Below, piece after piece: positions 1 to 7,168 of a DNA stretch of 13,653 nucleotides. The first letter of the stretch is position 1. Every line of letters begins with the position of its first letter. The DNA is from Oscillospiraceae bacterium. Its GTDB lineage: Bacteria; Bacillota; Clostridia; UMGS1840; HGM11507. The stretch covers positions 1 to 13,653 of the forward strand of contig SVKJ01000029.1 of NCBI GenBank assembly GCA_015068525.1. The letters run 5' to 3'. Below the pieces are notes generated by a model. The model did no database searches. It was not told the DNA's origin and saw only the letters and a program-made list of their open reading frames with translations. The position numbers and the translations under genes were made by a program.

Positions 1-255
1 AAAACAGGTGAGCCGATTTTGAGAAACTTAGAATACAACTATCCGCATTTGGGATATGAAAAAATAAATGATCAGTTTATGTTGGGTGAAAACATATTAG
101 TTGCACCTGTTATTAAAAAAGGTCAGAAGATTAGAACAGTCATTCTTCCCTCGGGTGAATGGGAAAGTTATAAAGGTGAGATTTTTGAAGGTGGAAAGAC
201 AGTTGAAATTCCTGTTACGCTTAAAGATATACCATATTTTATAAAGAAGCAGTAA
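1..255 (+). CDS. C-terminal fragment of a glycoside hydrolase family 31 protein (alpha-glucosidase/alpha-xylosidase type)
   Basis: The reading frame is open from base 1, so the gene starts left of the window and only its last 84 codons are visible. The fragment contains DQFMLGENILVAPVIKKGQK followed by a V-x-LP-x-GEW segment. This is the characteristic end of the GH31 catalytic barrel and start of the C-terminal beta-sandwich (family pattern: FMLG-x-x-LLVAPV, then LP-x-G-x-W). Members hydrolyse alpha-linked glucose or xylose from oligosaccharides. The catalytic aspartates lie in the missing part, so substrate cannot be told. No obvious intrinsic terminator follows the stop; a structured repeat begins about 20 bases later. 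Confidence 0.85.
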   Translation, partial: KTGEPILRNLEYNYPHLGYEKINDQFMLGENILVAPVIKKGQKIRTVILPSGEWESYKGEIFEGGKTVEIPVTLKDIPYFIKKQ

Positions 256-276
256 ACAGGTTCAAAATGCACCTTA

Positions 277-420
277 ATAGGATAGAAAAAATTTAAAAAT
301 GGACAAACTTAACTAAAGTTTTTGATTTTTGGCCACCCGAAGCCTGTTAGGCATATCGAGTGGCCAAGTTCGTTCATAGCAGAAAGGATAAAATCCAACG
401 ATTTTTGCAAAAAATCTTTA
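277..420 (+). repeat. Structured palindromic repeat, copy A
   Basis: The core at 300-376 has near-inverted ends (TGGACAAACTTA at the left, AAGTTCGTTCA at the right) around an inner hairpin. That hairpin has CACCCGA on one side, TCGAGTG on the other, and a tip stem GCCT-gtt-AGGC. A second small hairpin follows (GATTTTTGCAAAAAATC, about 401-417). The same organisation recurs at 4090-4237 (copy B), including the A-rich GATAG(G)AAAAAATTT run before the core. The copies differ in the tip stem, but both tips pair. No protein is encoded. The rest of the stretch between the glycosidase gene and clpC (421-581) shows nothing recognisable. Confidence 0.75.
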
Positions 421-581
421 ATTTCAGGTACTTACATATTGATATATCTCACCTTTTGGGGTGTGGAGTCTTAGAAAGATTTTTTTGGAAAGTAAAAGGT
501 AATAGTGAAAAAGTAATAAGTTTTTTTGACTGTTAGCGAGATGTTTCAATTTTTTTCAGGCTCTGATTTATCGTATTTTTT

Positions 582-633
582 AAAAAAATAATGAAGAACC
601 CGATTTTTGCATGACGCAAAGTCGGGTTCTTCA
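582..633 (-). terminator. Intrinsic terminator of the ctsR-clpC operon
   Basis: TGAAGAACCCGA (592-603) pairs perfectly with TCGGGTTCTTCA (622-633), and an inner TTTGC/GCAAA stem extends the hairpin. Read on the minus strand it is followed within a few bases by seven T (582-588), 36 bases after the clpC stop. A further AGGCT/AGCCT pairing flanks the hairpin, so it may also stop plus-strand transcripts. Confidence 0.85.
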
Positions 634-668
634 CAGCCTGTTTTTATAGTGATTTTTCTTTTTTTATA

Positions 669-3098
669 TTATATTGTTTCGTCATTTTGACATATAATTT
701 TTCCGTCTTCTGCTTTCAAAGTAACAATACTGTTGGCTTTAATATTTCCTTTTAACATTTCTTCGGATAAAAGGTCTTCAATATCTGTTTGTATTGTTCT
801 TCTTAAAGGTCTTGCACCATAGGAAGAGTCAAATCCCTTTTCGCATAAATAGTCATAAACTGAATCATCAACCGTAAGTTTGATTTCTTTTTCTTCGATT
901 CTTTTGGCAAGAGAATTTAGCATTATCTTTGCGATTTCTTTTATTTCTTCCTGTGACAGTTTGTGGAAAACAATGATTTCATCAATTCTGTTTATAAATT
1001 CAGGTCTTAAATAGGATTTAAGTTCGGAGAGAACACTGTTTTTAATAGTTTCATAAGAATTATCTTCATTTCCTTCTGAAAATCCTAATTTTGCTTTGGT
1101 TTCAACAATTTTAGAAGCACCTATGTTTGATGTCATAATAACAACAGTATTTTTGAAATCAACTTTTCTTCCTTGAGAATCAGTAAGAATACCATCTTCA
1201 AGAATTTGAAGCAGAGTGTTAAATACATCAGGGTGTGCTTTTTCAATTTCGTCAAACAGGATAACCGAATAAGGATTTTGCCTTACTTTCTTGGTAAGCT
1301 GACCGCCTTCATCATGACCTACATACCCGGGAGGAGAACCGATAAGTCGGGAAACTGAATGTTTTTCCATATATTCAGACATATCAATTCTTATCATACT
1401 ATCCTGGTTGCCAAACATAACTTCGGACAAAGTTTTAGCAACTTCGGTTTTACCAACACCGGTAGGACCTAAGAATAAAAATGAACCTATAGGTCTTTGA
1501 GGGTCTTTAAGACCCGCTCTGTTTCTTCTTATTGCTTTTGCAATTTTTGATATGGCTTCTTCCTGACCGACTACTCTTTTATGCATACGTTCTTCTAACT
1601 TTAAGAGTTTTTGGCCTTCTTCTTCGGTAAGTTTTGAAACAGGAATTTTAGTCCATGCGGAAATTACCTCTGCAATATTTTCTTCCGTCACACAGTCAAC
1701 TGTTTTGGAATTTTCTTCTTCTCTTTTTGTTTTCTTTTCCTCAAGTTCTTTTATAAGAGTGTTTTCTTCATCGCGAAGTTTTGCAGCATTCTCAAAATCC
1801 TGAGCAAGAATAGCTTCATTCTTTTCTGCCTTTGTTTTTTCTATTTTTTCTTCCAGTTCCTTGTAATCGGGAGGAGTTGTAAGATTTCTTATTCTTAATT
1901 TTGATGATGCCTCATCAATTAAGTCAATAGCCTTATCGGGAAGAAAACGATCAGTAATATATCGGTAGGATAATTTTGCAGCGGCAACAAGTGCCTCATC
2001 TGAAATTTCTACCTTATGGTGTGCTTCGTATTTATCTCTTAAACCTTTTAAAATTTCAATAGTTTCGGAAACTGTCGGCTCGTCAACAGTAACAGGTTGA
2101 AATCTTCTCTCAAGTGCAGAATCTTTTTCAATATATTTTCGGTATTCGTCAAGAGTTGTTGCTCCTATTAACTGAATTTCGCCTCTTGCCAAAGACGGTT
2201 TTAAAATATTTGCCGCGTCAATAGCACCTTCTGCCGCACCTGCACCGACAATGGTATGGATTTCGTCAATAAATAAAATAGTGTCTTTATTTTCTTTGAC
2301 TTCGTTTAATACTTTTTTAATTCTTTCTTCAAATTCGCCTCTGTATTTTGAGCCTGCAAGCATAGAAGTTAAATCAAGTGTTACAAGTTTTTTGTTTCTT
2401 AAAGTTTCGGGAACTTTATTTTCATATATCTTTTGAGCAAGTCCTTCTATTATTGCGGTTTTACCAACACCTGGTTCTCCAATCAGGCAAGGATTGTTTT
2501 TTGTTCTTCTTGATAAAATTTCAATAACTCGGCTTATTTCTTCATCTCTTCCAATAACAGGGTCAATTTTTCCTTCTTTTGCCGCTTTGGTTAAATCAAC
2601 GCCAAACTTTTCATTTTCGCTATTTTTACTTTCACCCTGAAAACTATTTTTTTCCTGAGGTGTTCCCTCGTTAAATATTCTTAAAACATCCTGAACTATT
2701 TTTCCTGGATCGCAGTTTAATTCAGTAATTATTTTATATGCAACTGAATCGTTTTCGTTAAGAAGTGCCAGTAAAAGATGCTCAGTTCCGATATATTGAT
2801 GGTTTGAATTTACTGCAATTTCTAAAGATATCTCTAAAATTCTTTTACATCTTGGGGTAGGGTATTTTCTTTTATTGTCGGGAGTTCCTCTGCCTATTAG
2901 TTTTTCAATAATTAAAGTAACATTTTCTTCGGTTACGTTATTTGAGGAAAGTGCGTTATATGCAATACCCGTTCCTTCCTTTAAAAGACCGAGTAAAATA
3001 TGCTCGCTCCCCACATAGTTGTGCCCAAGTTCCATTGCCGCTTTTTCAGAAAAAGAAAGTGCATTTTCTGCTTTTTTTGTAAATCTTTTATCGTACAT
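669..3098 (-). CDS. clpC: ATP-dependent Clp protease ATP-binding subunit ClpC
   Basis: HSP100/AAA+ unfoldase that feeds arginine-phosphorylated and adaptor-delivered proteins into the ClpP protease in the cytoplasm. At 809 residues it has the usual ClpC length. Domain order: paired Clp N-repeats (about 1-145), first AAA module with Walker A GEPGVGKT (207-214) and Walker B ILFIDE (274-279), a UVR/coiled-coil middle domain (about 413-455), and second AAA module with Walker A GPTGVGKT (544-551) and Walker B VILFDE (612-617). LGF at 671-673 sits where the ClpP-docking loop lies in ClpC proteins, and GARPLRR (761-767) is the sensor-2 region. Its ATG shares one base with the mcsB stop (TAATG), with AAAGGATG upstream as ribosome site, so translation is probably coupled. 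Last gene of the CtsR-controlled operon. Confidence 0.97.
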   Translation of the reverse strand: MYDKRFTKKAENALSFSEKAAMELGHNYVGSEHILLGLLKEGTGIAYNALSSNNVTEENVTLIIEKLIGRGTPDNKRKYPTPRCKRILEISLEIAVNSNHQYIGTEHLLLALLNENDSVAYKIITELNCDPGKIVQDVLRIFNEGTPQEKNSFQGESKNSENEKFGVDLTKAAKEGKIDPVIGRDEEISRVIEILSRRTKNNPCLIGEPGVGKTAIIEGLAQKIYENKVPETLRNKKLVTLDLTSMLAGSKYRGEFEERIKKVLNEVKENKDTILFIDEIHTIVGAGAAEGAIDAANILKPSLARGEIQLIGATTLDEYRKYIEKDSALERRFQPVTVDEPTVSETIEILKGLRDKYEAHHKVEISDEALVAAAKLSYRYITDRFLPDKAIDLIDEASSKLRIRNLTTPPDYKELEEKIEKTKAEKNEAILAQDFENAAKLRDEENTLIKELEEKKTKREEENSKTVDCVTEENIAEVISAWTKIPVSKLTEEEGQKLLKLEERMHKRVVGQEEAISKIAKAIRRNRAGLKDPQRPIGSFLFLGPTGVGKTEVAKTLSEVMFGNQDSMIRIDMSEYMEKHSVSRLIGSPPGYVGHDEGGQLTKKVRQNPYSVILFDEIEKAHPDVFNTLLQILEDGILTDSQGRKVDFKNTVVIMTSNIGASKIVETKAKLGFSEGNEDNSYETIKNSVLSELKSYLRPEFINRIDEIIVFHKLSQEEIKEIAKIMLNSLAKRIEEKEIKLTVDDSVYDYLCEKGFDSSYGARPLRRTIQTDIEDLLSEEMLKGNIKANSIVTLKAEDGKIICQNDETI

Positions 3099-4063
3099 TA
3101 AATCACATCCTTTAAAATTTTTGCTCTTAGTTTATCTCTTTTTTGCGCGTCATCTTCGCCAATGCTTCCGGGTGCAAGTGAAGAAATAAGTTTTACAAAA
3201 GAGTTTTTATCTGTATTTGTAATTATTCCCATATTTATTCCCAGATAAACCATTGACCATAATCCTGAAAATTCTTTATAGTTTATAAGATAGCAATTTT
3301 TTAAAATGCCGTAAGAACGCATGATTTTATCTTTTAAGTTGTCATTTAAAATTAGATTTCGCAAGTTTTCTTCCTGTTTTACAATTTGTGTTGTAACATT
3401 TTTAATTTTTTCTATAATTTCTTCTTCCGAAATCCCTAATGTTGTCTGATTGGAAATTTGATAAATGTTTCCGAAACTTCCTGAACCTTCTCCGTAATAT
3501 CCTCTTATTGCAATTCCTAAACGATTGACGTTTTCTGTAAGTTCGTTTATTTTGCCACACATAACTATCGCAGGTATATGAATCATAACCGAAGCTCTTA
3601 AACCTGTGCCGGTGTTGGTTGGGCAACTTGTAAGATATCCGTATTTTTCAGAAAATGCATATTCTTTACTCTCTTCTATAAGATCATCACACGCATTTGC
3701 AAGAGAGAAAGCCTCATCTAAATTAAAACCTTCTTTTATTACCTGTATTCTTAAGTGGTCTTCTTCATTTATCATAATACTAATTTCTTTGTTTTTATCT
3801 AAAATAACAGAAGACGGAACTTTGGAATTAAGTATATTCGGGCTTATAAGATGGCTTTCTACAAGTTTAAGTCCTTCTTGTTTTAGTTCATTTTCTTCTA
3901 TTTCGCTAAAATAGAGAGAGGAGGAGGAATTAGATGAAAGAATAATTTCTTTAACCTCGTTTGTAATCTTTAATGCATCTTCTTTTGATATTTTTGATAT
4001 AAAAGGATAATCTTTAAAATTTCTTGCAAGTCTTATTCTTGTGCTTAGTACAATGTTTTCCAT
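3098..4063 (-). CDS. mcsB: Protein-arginine kinase McsB
   Basis: Phosphagen-kinase-fold enzyme that phosphorylates arginines, marking proteins for ClpC-ClpP and inactivating CtsR. Visible motifs, numbered from the chosen start: STRIRLARN (7-15), NEEDH (99-103) of the catalytic site, CPTNTGTGLRAS (147-158) with the conserved active-site cysteine C147, RGYYGEGS (187-194), GNIYQISNQ (198-206), and a C-terminal RDKLRA (309-314) matching the RDxxRA phospho-arginine sensing motif. The start is ATG at 4063 because AAAGGAAAG lies just upstream. The frame stays open for 23 more codons to a TTG at 4132, but that stretch is partly the palindromic repeat and has no ribosome site. The 321-residue product is somewhat shorter than the Bacillus protein and lacks some N-terminal residues before the STRIRLARN motif. 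Confidence 0.95.
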   Translation of the reverse strand: MENIVLSTRIRLARNFKDYPFISKISKEDALKITNEVKEIILSSNSSSSLYFSEIEENELKQEGLKLVESHLISPNILNSKVPSSVILDKNKEISIMINEEDHLRIQVIKEGFNLDEAFSLANACDDLIEESKEYAFSEKYGYLTSCPTNTGTGLRASVMIHIPAIVMCGKINELTENVNRLGIAIRGYYGEGSGSFGNIYQISNQTTLGISEEEIIEKIKNVTTQIVKQEENLRNLILNDNLKDKIMRSYGILKNCYLINYKEFSGLWSMVYLGINMGIITNTDKNSFVKLISSLAPGSIGEDDAQKRDKLRAKILKDVI

Positions 4064-4089
4064 ATTTACAATCTTTCCTTTCTGAATGT

Positions 4090-4237
4090 TTAGGGATAGG
4101 AAAAAATTTTCAGAATGGACAAACTTAGCCAAATCCTTTGGATTTGGGTCACCCGAAGGCGTACTAAGTACGTCGAGTGGCTAAGTTTGTTCATAGCAAA
4201 AAGTTATTTAATTTCAAAGATTTTGTAAAAATCTTTA
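4090..4237 (+). repeat. Structured palindromic repeat, copy B, inside the clp operon
   Basis: Core 4116-4193: CAAACTTAGCCA at the left end is the reverse complement of TGGCTAAGTTTG at the right end. The interior carries CACCCGA ... TCGAGTG around the tip hairpin CGTAC-taa-GTACG. It is followed by AAAGATTTT-gt-AAAAATCTTT (4217-4237). The element matches copy A (277-420) end to end but with a different, still paired, tip. It occupies about half of the 280-base gap between mcsA and mcsB, which is unusually wide for this operon. Because both arms are complementary, each strand gives a short spurious frame reading MAKFVHS. Confidence 0.8.
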
Positions 4238-4270
4238 CTTTGTTGCAACATAATATTTTATATTATTCGG

Positions 4271-4339
4271 TTATTTTCTTTTTATCGGCATGGCATACAG
4301 GTCATTTACTGCTTTTTGCGGTCTGGGAATTTTTAACAT
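4271..4339 (-). CDS. Possible 22-codon small ORF downstream of mcsA
   Basis: Four bases after the mcsA stop an ATG opens a frame for MLKIPRPQKAVNDLYAMPIK plus RK. It is preceded by GGAGGGATAAAGGG, of which GGAGG lies 9 bases before the ATG at good Shine-Dalgarno spacing. The peptide is basic (several K and R), has no cysteine and no hydrophobic segment, and resembles no family I recognise. The ribosome-site-like sequence is also the last coding part of mcsA, so the match may be chance. It is not a displaced N-terminus of McsB by sequence. Low confidence. Confidence 0.2.
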   Translation of the reverse strand: MLKIPRPQKAVNDLYAMPIKRK

Positions 4340-4343
4340 CCCT

Positions 4344-4817
4344 TTATCCCTCCAGCCCTTTTATTTCGTCTCTTATTTTCGCCGCTTCTTCATAATTTTC
4401 CTCAGCAATTGCTTTTTGAAGTTTTAGTTTAAGTTCCGATTTTAATTTTTTGTTTTTTAAGTCTTCACCGCACCTTTTTGGAATTTTGCCTGTATGAGAA
4501 GATGATGCGTGTATGTTTTTAAATAAAGGGTCTAAATAAACTTCGAATTTTTCATAACAATCAGCACAACCAAATTTTCCGGTTTCTTTAAATTCTTTAT
4601 ATGATGTATTACATCTGTCACACACATAGTCTGATGTTGTAACAGGGGTAAACATTCCAAATAAATCATTTAAAATGCTTCCTTTGGAAAATTCACTGAA
4701 ATTAAATTCATCATTTCCCGCACAGACTTGACATAAGTGTTTCTCTGTAATAATACCATTGTAATTTTTAACTATTTTAACTGTTGCATTATTTTTCTTG
4801 CATTTTTCACAAAGCAT
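4344..4817 (-). CDS. mcsA: McsA, zinc-finger activator of the McsB arginine kinase
   Basis: Adaptor that binds and activates McsB and links it to CtsR and ClpC. From the chosen start the 157-residue product has four CxxC pairs: CEKC (3-6), CQVC (29-32), CDRC (66-69) and CADC (84-87), i.e. two treble-clef zinc sites as in known McsA. The C-terminal UVR motif is visible as KLQKAIAEENYEEAAKIRDE (132-151). The ATG at 4817 is preferred over an in-frame TTG at 4826 because the AAAGGAG ribosome site ends directly against that TTG but lies 9 bases from the ATG. The start is 5 bases after the ctsR stop. Homologues are often about 170-185 residues, so this one is slightly short but has every metal ligand. 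Confidence 0.94.
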   Translation of the reverse strand: MLCEKCKKNNATVKIVKNYNGIITEKHLCQVCAGNDEFNFSEFSKGSILNDLFGMFTPVTTSDYVCDRCNTSYKEFKETGKFGCADCYEKFEVYLDPLFKNIHASSSHTGKIPKRCGEDLKNKKLKSELKLKLQKAIAEENYEEAAKIRDEIKGLEG

Positions 4818-4822
4818 CAAAA

Positions 4823-5272
4823 TCAACTCCTTTTAATATTTGTGAGCATATTCTTCATTATTTTTGCTCTTAAATAATCTTTGTTCTCTCCATCTATGTT
4901 TAAAGTATTGTCTGAAACTGCGGCAAACATAATATTCGCTTCTCTTTTTGTAATAATATCATATTCAAAAAGCGTTTTGATATATGAATATGCCTCGTTC
5001 TGCTTTAAATAATTTCCTATTGAACTTATAAGAGTGGAAATATAATCATTTTTGGTAAGAAGAACTTTTCTTATAGTAATTCCTCCGCCACCGCCTCTTC
5101 TTGATTCAACTATAAACCCATGCTCGTTTGTAAACCTTGTGGCTATAACGTAATTTATCTGTGACGGAACACAATTAAAATAATTTGCAAGATCGTTTCT
5201 TTTTATTATTACTTCATTATCATCTGTAAGAAGTTCCTTTATATAATTTTCTATAATATCCGATATTGCCAT
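4823..5272 (-). CDS. ctsR: Transcriptional repressor CtsR
   Basis: Dimeric winged-helix repressor of class III heat-shock genes, heat-sensed through its glycine-rich wing and removed by McsB/ClpCP. The 149-residue product shows the N-terminal helix-turn-helix (about 3-50: SDIIENYIKELL, NDLANYFNCVPSQINYVI) and the diagnostic wing SRRGGGGG (57-64), in which the arginine next to the glycines is the position phosphorylated by McsB in Bacillus relatives. The C-terminal part (about 75-149) is the dimerisation region. The start has AAGGAGAG at ideal spacing. First gene of the operon, followed immediately by mcsA, and preceded by its own operator, so it represses itself. Confidence 0.96.
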   Translation of the reverse strand: MAISDIIENYIKELLTDDNEVIIKRNDLANYFNCVPSQINYVIATRFTNEHGFIVESRRGGGGGITIRKVLLTKNDYISTLISSIGNYLKQNEAYSYIKTLFEYDIITKREANIMFAAVSDNTLNIDGENKDYLRAKIMKNMLTNIKRS

Positions 5273-5284
5273 ATTATCTCTCCT

Positions 5285-5307
5285 TTTGACTTTGACTATC
5301 TTTGACC
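5285..5307 (-). promoter_or_regulatory. CtsR operator (tandem heptad repeat with a third half-site)
   Basis: On the minus strand GGTCAAA-gat-AGTCAAA (5307-5291) fits the CtsR box RGTCAAANANRGTCAAA with no mismatch. GTCAAA follows again directly (5290-5285), giving a third half-site in the same orientation. The box lies just downstream of the -10 element, over the expected transcription start, as expected for repression of ctsR. Confidence 0.9.
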
Positions 5308-5315
5308 TTTACTAT

Positions 5316-5344
5316 ATGATAAATTAAATTTCCCAAAAAGTAAA
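5316..5344 (-). promoter_or_regulatory. Sigma-A promoter of the ctsR operon
   Basis: Minus strand TTTACT (5344-5339) and TATCAT (5321-5316) are separated by 17 bases. The CtsR operator starts 8 bases downstream, and the ctsR start is about 44 bases from the -10 box. Confidence 0.7.
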
Positions 5345-5505
5345 GAGGTATTTTTAGTATTTTTTTGTCTTATTTTGAAGAAATACTTTTTTTGTACGAT
5401 AAAAAGACAAATATACTTAAATTTTCTTAAGATTTCTTAATTTTTCTTTTAAAATTACATTTTTATATGTTTTATGTTAAATTTTAACAAAATGTTAAAA
5501 AAAAC

Positions 5506-5534
5506 TTGAAAATAAATTAGCAAAGTTGTATAAT
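5506..5534 (+). promoter_or_regulatory. Sigma-A promoter of the purine permease gene
   Basis: TTGAAA (5506-5511), 17-base spacer, TATAAT (5529-5534). The leader to the ATG at 5593 is only about 50 bases, too short for a purine riboswitch, and none of its conserved loop sequence is present. The upstream side (5440-5505) is strongly AT-rich with A/T tracts, possibly an UP element. Confidence 0.8.
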
Positions 5535-5592
5535 TAAAATGTGCTAATTATTAAATTATAGTGTGAAAGCACTAAAAGAAGGAGAGGAAATT

Positions 5593-6948
5593 ATGGAAAA
5601 ACTTTTCAAATTAAAAGAACATGGCACAAATGTTAAAACTGAAATTATTGCAGGTATTACAACCTTCCTTGCAATGGCGTACATTCTTGCGGTTAACCCT
5701 GGAATGCTTGGTATTATTCCTGATGGTCCCGGTGCTGCAGCTATATTTATGGCTACTGCTCTTTCAGCTGCTATCGGTACAATATGTATGGCATTTTTTG
5801 CAAACTATCCTGTAGCACTTGCTTCCGGTATGGGGCTTAACGCATTCTTTACTTATACCGTATGTTTAGGAATGGGCTATTCATACAAAGTTGCTCTTAC
5901 TGCTATATTACTTGAAGGTATTATCTTTATGATTCTTTCAATCTTCAAGTTCAGAGAAGCACTTGTTAACAAAATTCCTGCAAACCTTAAACTTGGTATA
6001 ACAGCAGGTATTGGTTTATTTATTACAATTATTGCACTAATTAATGCCGGTGTTGTTGTAAACAACGATTCTACATTAGTTGGTCTTGGAAATCTTGCAT
6101 CTCCGCAGGTTGTTCTTGCAATTGTTGGTTTACTTATTATCGGTGTGCTTCATCACTATAAAGTTACAGGCGATATCTTAATCGGTATTTTAGCAACATG
6201 GGTTCTTGGTATTTTAGCAGAGTTAATCGGCTGGTATCAGGTTGATATAGAAGCAGGCGTATATTCACTAATTCCAAATCTTTCATGGGAAGCAATCAAA
6301 GCAAACTTTGCTGCTCCTGCATTATTCCAGTTTGATTTCGGATTTATCGCTAAAAACTTCGGTGCTTTTGCTGTAGTTTTATTCACATTCCTATATACTG
6401 ATATATTTGATACAGTTGGTACTCTTATCGGTGTTGCTCAGAAGGGTAATCTTCTTGCAGAAGATGGTTCTCTTCCAAGAGCAGGCGGTGCATTAATGGC
6501 TGACGCTGTTGGTACAGTTGCAGGTGCATGTCTTGGTACATCAACTGTTACGAGTTATGTTGAATCTTCAGCAGGTGTTGCTGCAGGTGGTAGAACAGGT
6601 TTAACTGCTCTTACAACAGGTATTTTATTCCTTCTTGCAATTCCTCTTGCACCAATATTCCTTGCAATTCCTGGATTTGCTACTGCTCCTGCTATGATCT
6701 TTGTTGGTCTTCTTATGTTATCAGCAGTTACAAAGATGGATTTTGATGGCGACGTTGCAGACTCAATCGGCGGTTTCTTAGCGATTGCTATGATGCCATT
6801 TGCTTATTCAATAGCAACCGGTATTATGTTTGCTATGATTTCATGGGTTGTTCTTAAAATTTGCTGTGGTAAAATTAAGGATATCAGCCCTATTATGTGG
6901 ATTTCAGTTGCATTATTTGCACTATATATCGGCACACAGGTTATGTAA
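5593..6948 (+). CDS. NCS2-family purine (guanine/hypoxanthine or adenine) permease, AzgA/PbuG type
   Basis: Polytopic membrane protein of 451 residues, the usual size of the AzgA-like branch of the NCS2 transporters, which take up purine bases with protons. The N-terminus TEIIAGITTFLAMAYILAVN (16-35) is diagnostic of the branch. Other motifs are ASGMGLNAFFTY (77-88), TDIFDTVGTLIG (269-280) and GTSTVTSYVESSAG (315-328), which line the substrate site in relatives. Many hydrophobic segments run through the length. An in-frame GTG ten codons earlier (5563) is rejected: AGGAGAGGAAATT stands directly before the ATG at 5593. Exact base specificity cannot be read from sequence. A phosphoribosyltransferase gene follows on the same strand, consistent with purine salvage. 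Confidence 0.93.
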   Translation: MEKLFKLKEHGTNVKTEIIAGITTFLAMAYILAVNPGMLGIIPDGPGAAAIFMATALSAAIGTICMAFFANYPVALASGMGLNAFFTYTVCLGMGYSYKVALTAILLEGIIFMILSIFKFREALVNKIPANLKLGITAGIGLFITIIALINAGVVVNNDSTLVGLGNLASPQVVLAIVGLLIIGVLHHYKVTGDILIGILATWVLGILAELIGWYQVDIEAGVYSLIPNLSWEAIKANFAAPALFQFDFGFIAKNFGAFAVVLFTFLYTDIFDTVGTLIGVAQKGNLLAEDGSLPRAGGALMADAVGTVAGACLGTSTVTSYVESSAGVAAGGRTGLTALTTGILFLLAIPLAPIFLAIPGFATAPAMIFVGLLMLSAVTKMDFDGDVADSIGGFLAIAMMPFAYSIATGIMFAMISWVVLKICCGKIKDISPIMWISVALFALYIGTQVM

Positions 6949-6987
6949 TTTTAATGTGGGAATGTTAAAACCTTAAGACTGCAAAAA

Positions 6988-7014
6988 GTAGGGAACGACC
7001 TGTGTGTCGTTCCG
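6988..7014 (+). repeat. Short REP-like intergenic palindrome
   Basis: GTAGGGAACGAC-ctgtgt-GTCGTTCCG: an 8 bp perfect stem (GGAACGAC/GTCGTTCC). There is no T-run after it on the plus strand, so it is a poor terminator for the permease gene. From memory, hairpins starting GTAGGG and ending in the complementary arm are dispersed in many gut Clostridia; I could not check this here. Confidence 0.5.
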
Positions 7015-7113
7015 ATAAAATAATACCAGATTTATAATATAAAATATTATGTTATAAAAATCATTGGAATTTATACTTTTTGTTATGAATAATTTATTCT
7101 ATCCCATAAAGAG

Positions 7114-7146
7114 AGGGTGTTTAAAAATTTACTTTTTAAACACCCT
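7114..7146 (+). promoter_or_regulatory. Long perfect hairpin in the leader of the phosphoribosyltransferase gene
   Basis: AGGGTGTTTAAAAA (7114-7127) and TTTTTAAACACCCT (7133-7146) form a 14 bp perfect stem with a 5-base loop. The hairpin ends 22 bases before the start codon and just before the GAAAGG ribosome site. The tail is TGTTAATG rather than a T-run, so it is not a typical terminator. A role in mRNA stability, protein binding or attenuation is inference. Confidence 0.6.
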
Positions 7147-7168
7147 TGTTAATGAAAGGTACTTAGTT

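Noticed and set aside
4064..4132. N-terminal extension of McsB to a TTG codon (reads MAKFVHSENFF...)
   Set aside because: The extension is partly encoded by the palindromic repeat, has no ribosome site, and the ATG at 4063 has AAAGGAAAG in front and fits the family start.
4177..4395. Plus-strand 72-codon frame starting MAKFVHSKKLF
   Set aside because: It starts at a GTG in the repeat arm, runs antisense into mcsA, and lacks a ribosome site; the MAKFVHS start is simply the repeat arm translated.
5535..5592. Purine riboswitch before the purine permease
   Set aside because: The leader is only about 50 bases after the promoter, without the three-way junction sequences or a terminator.
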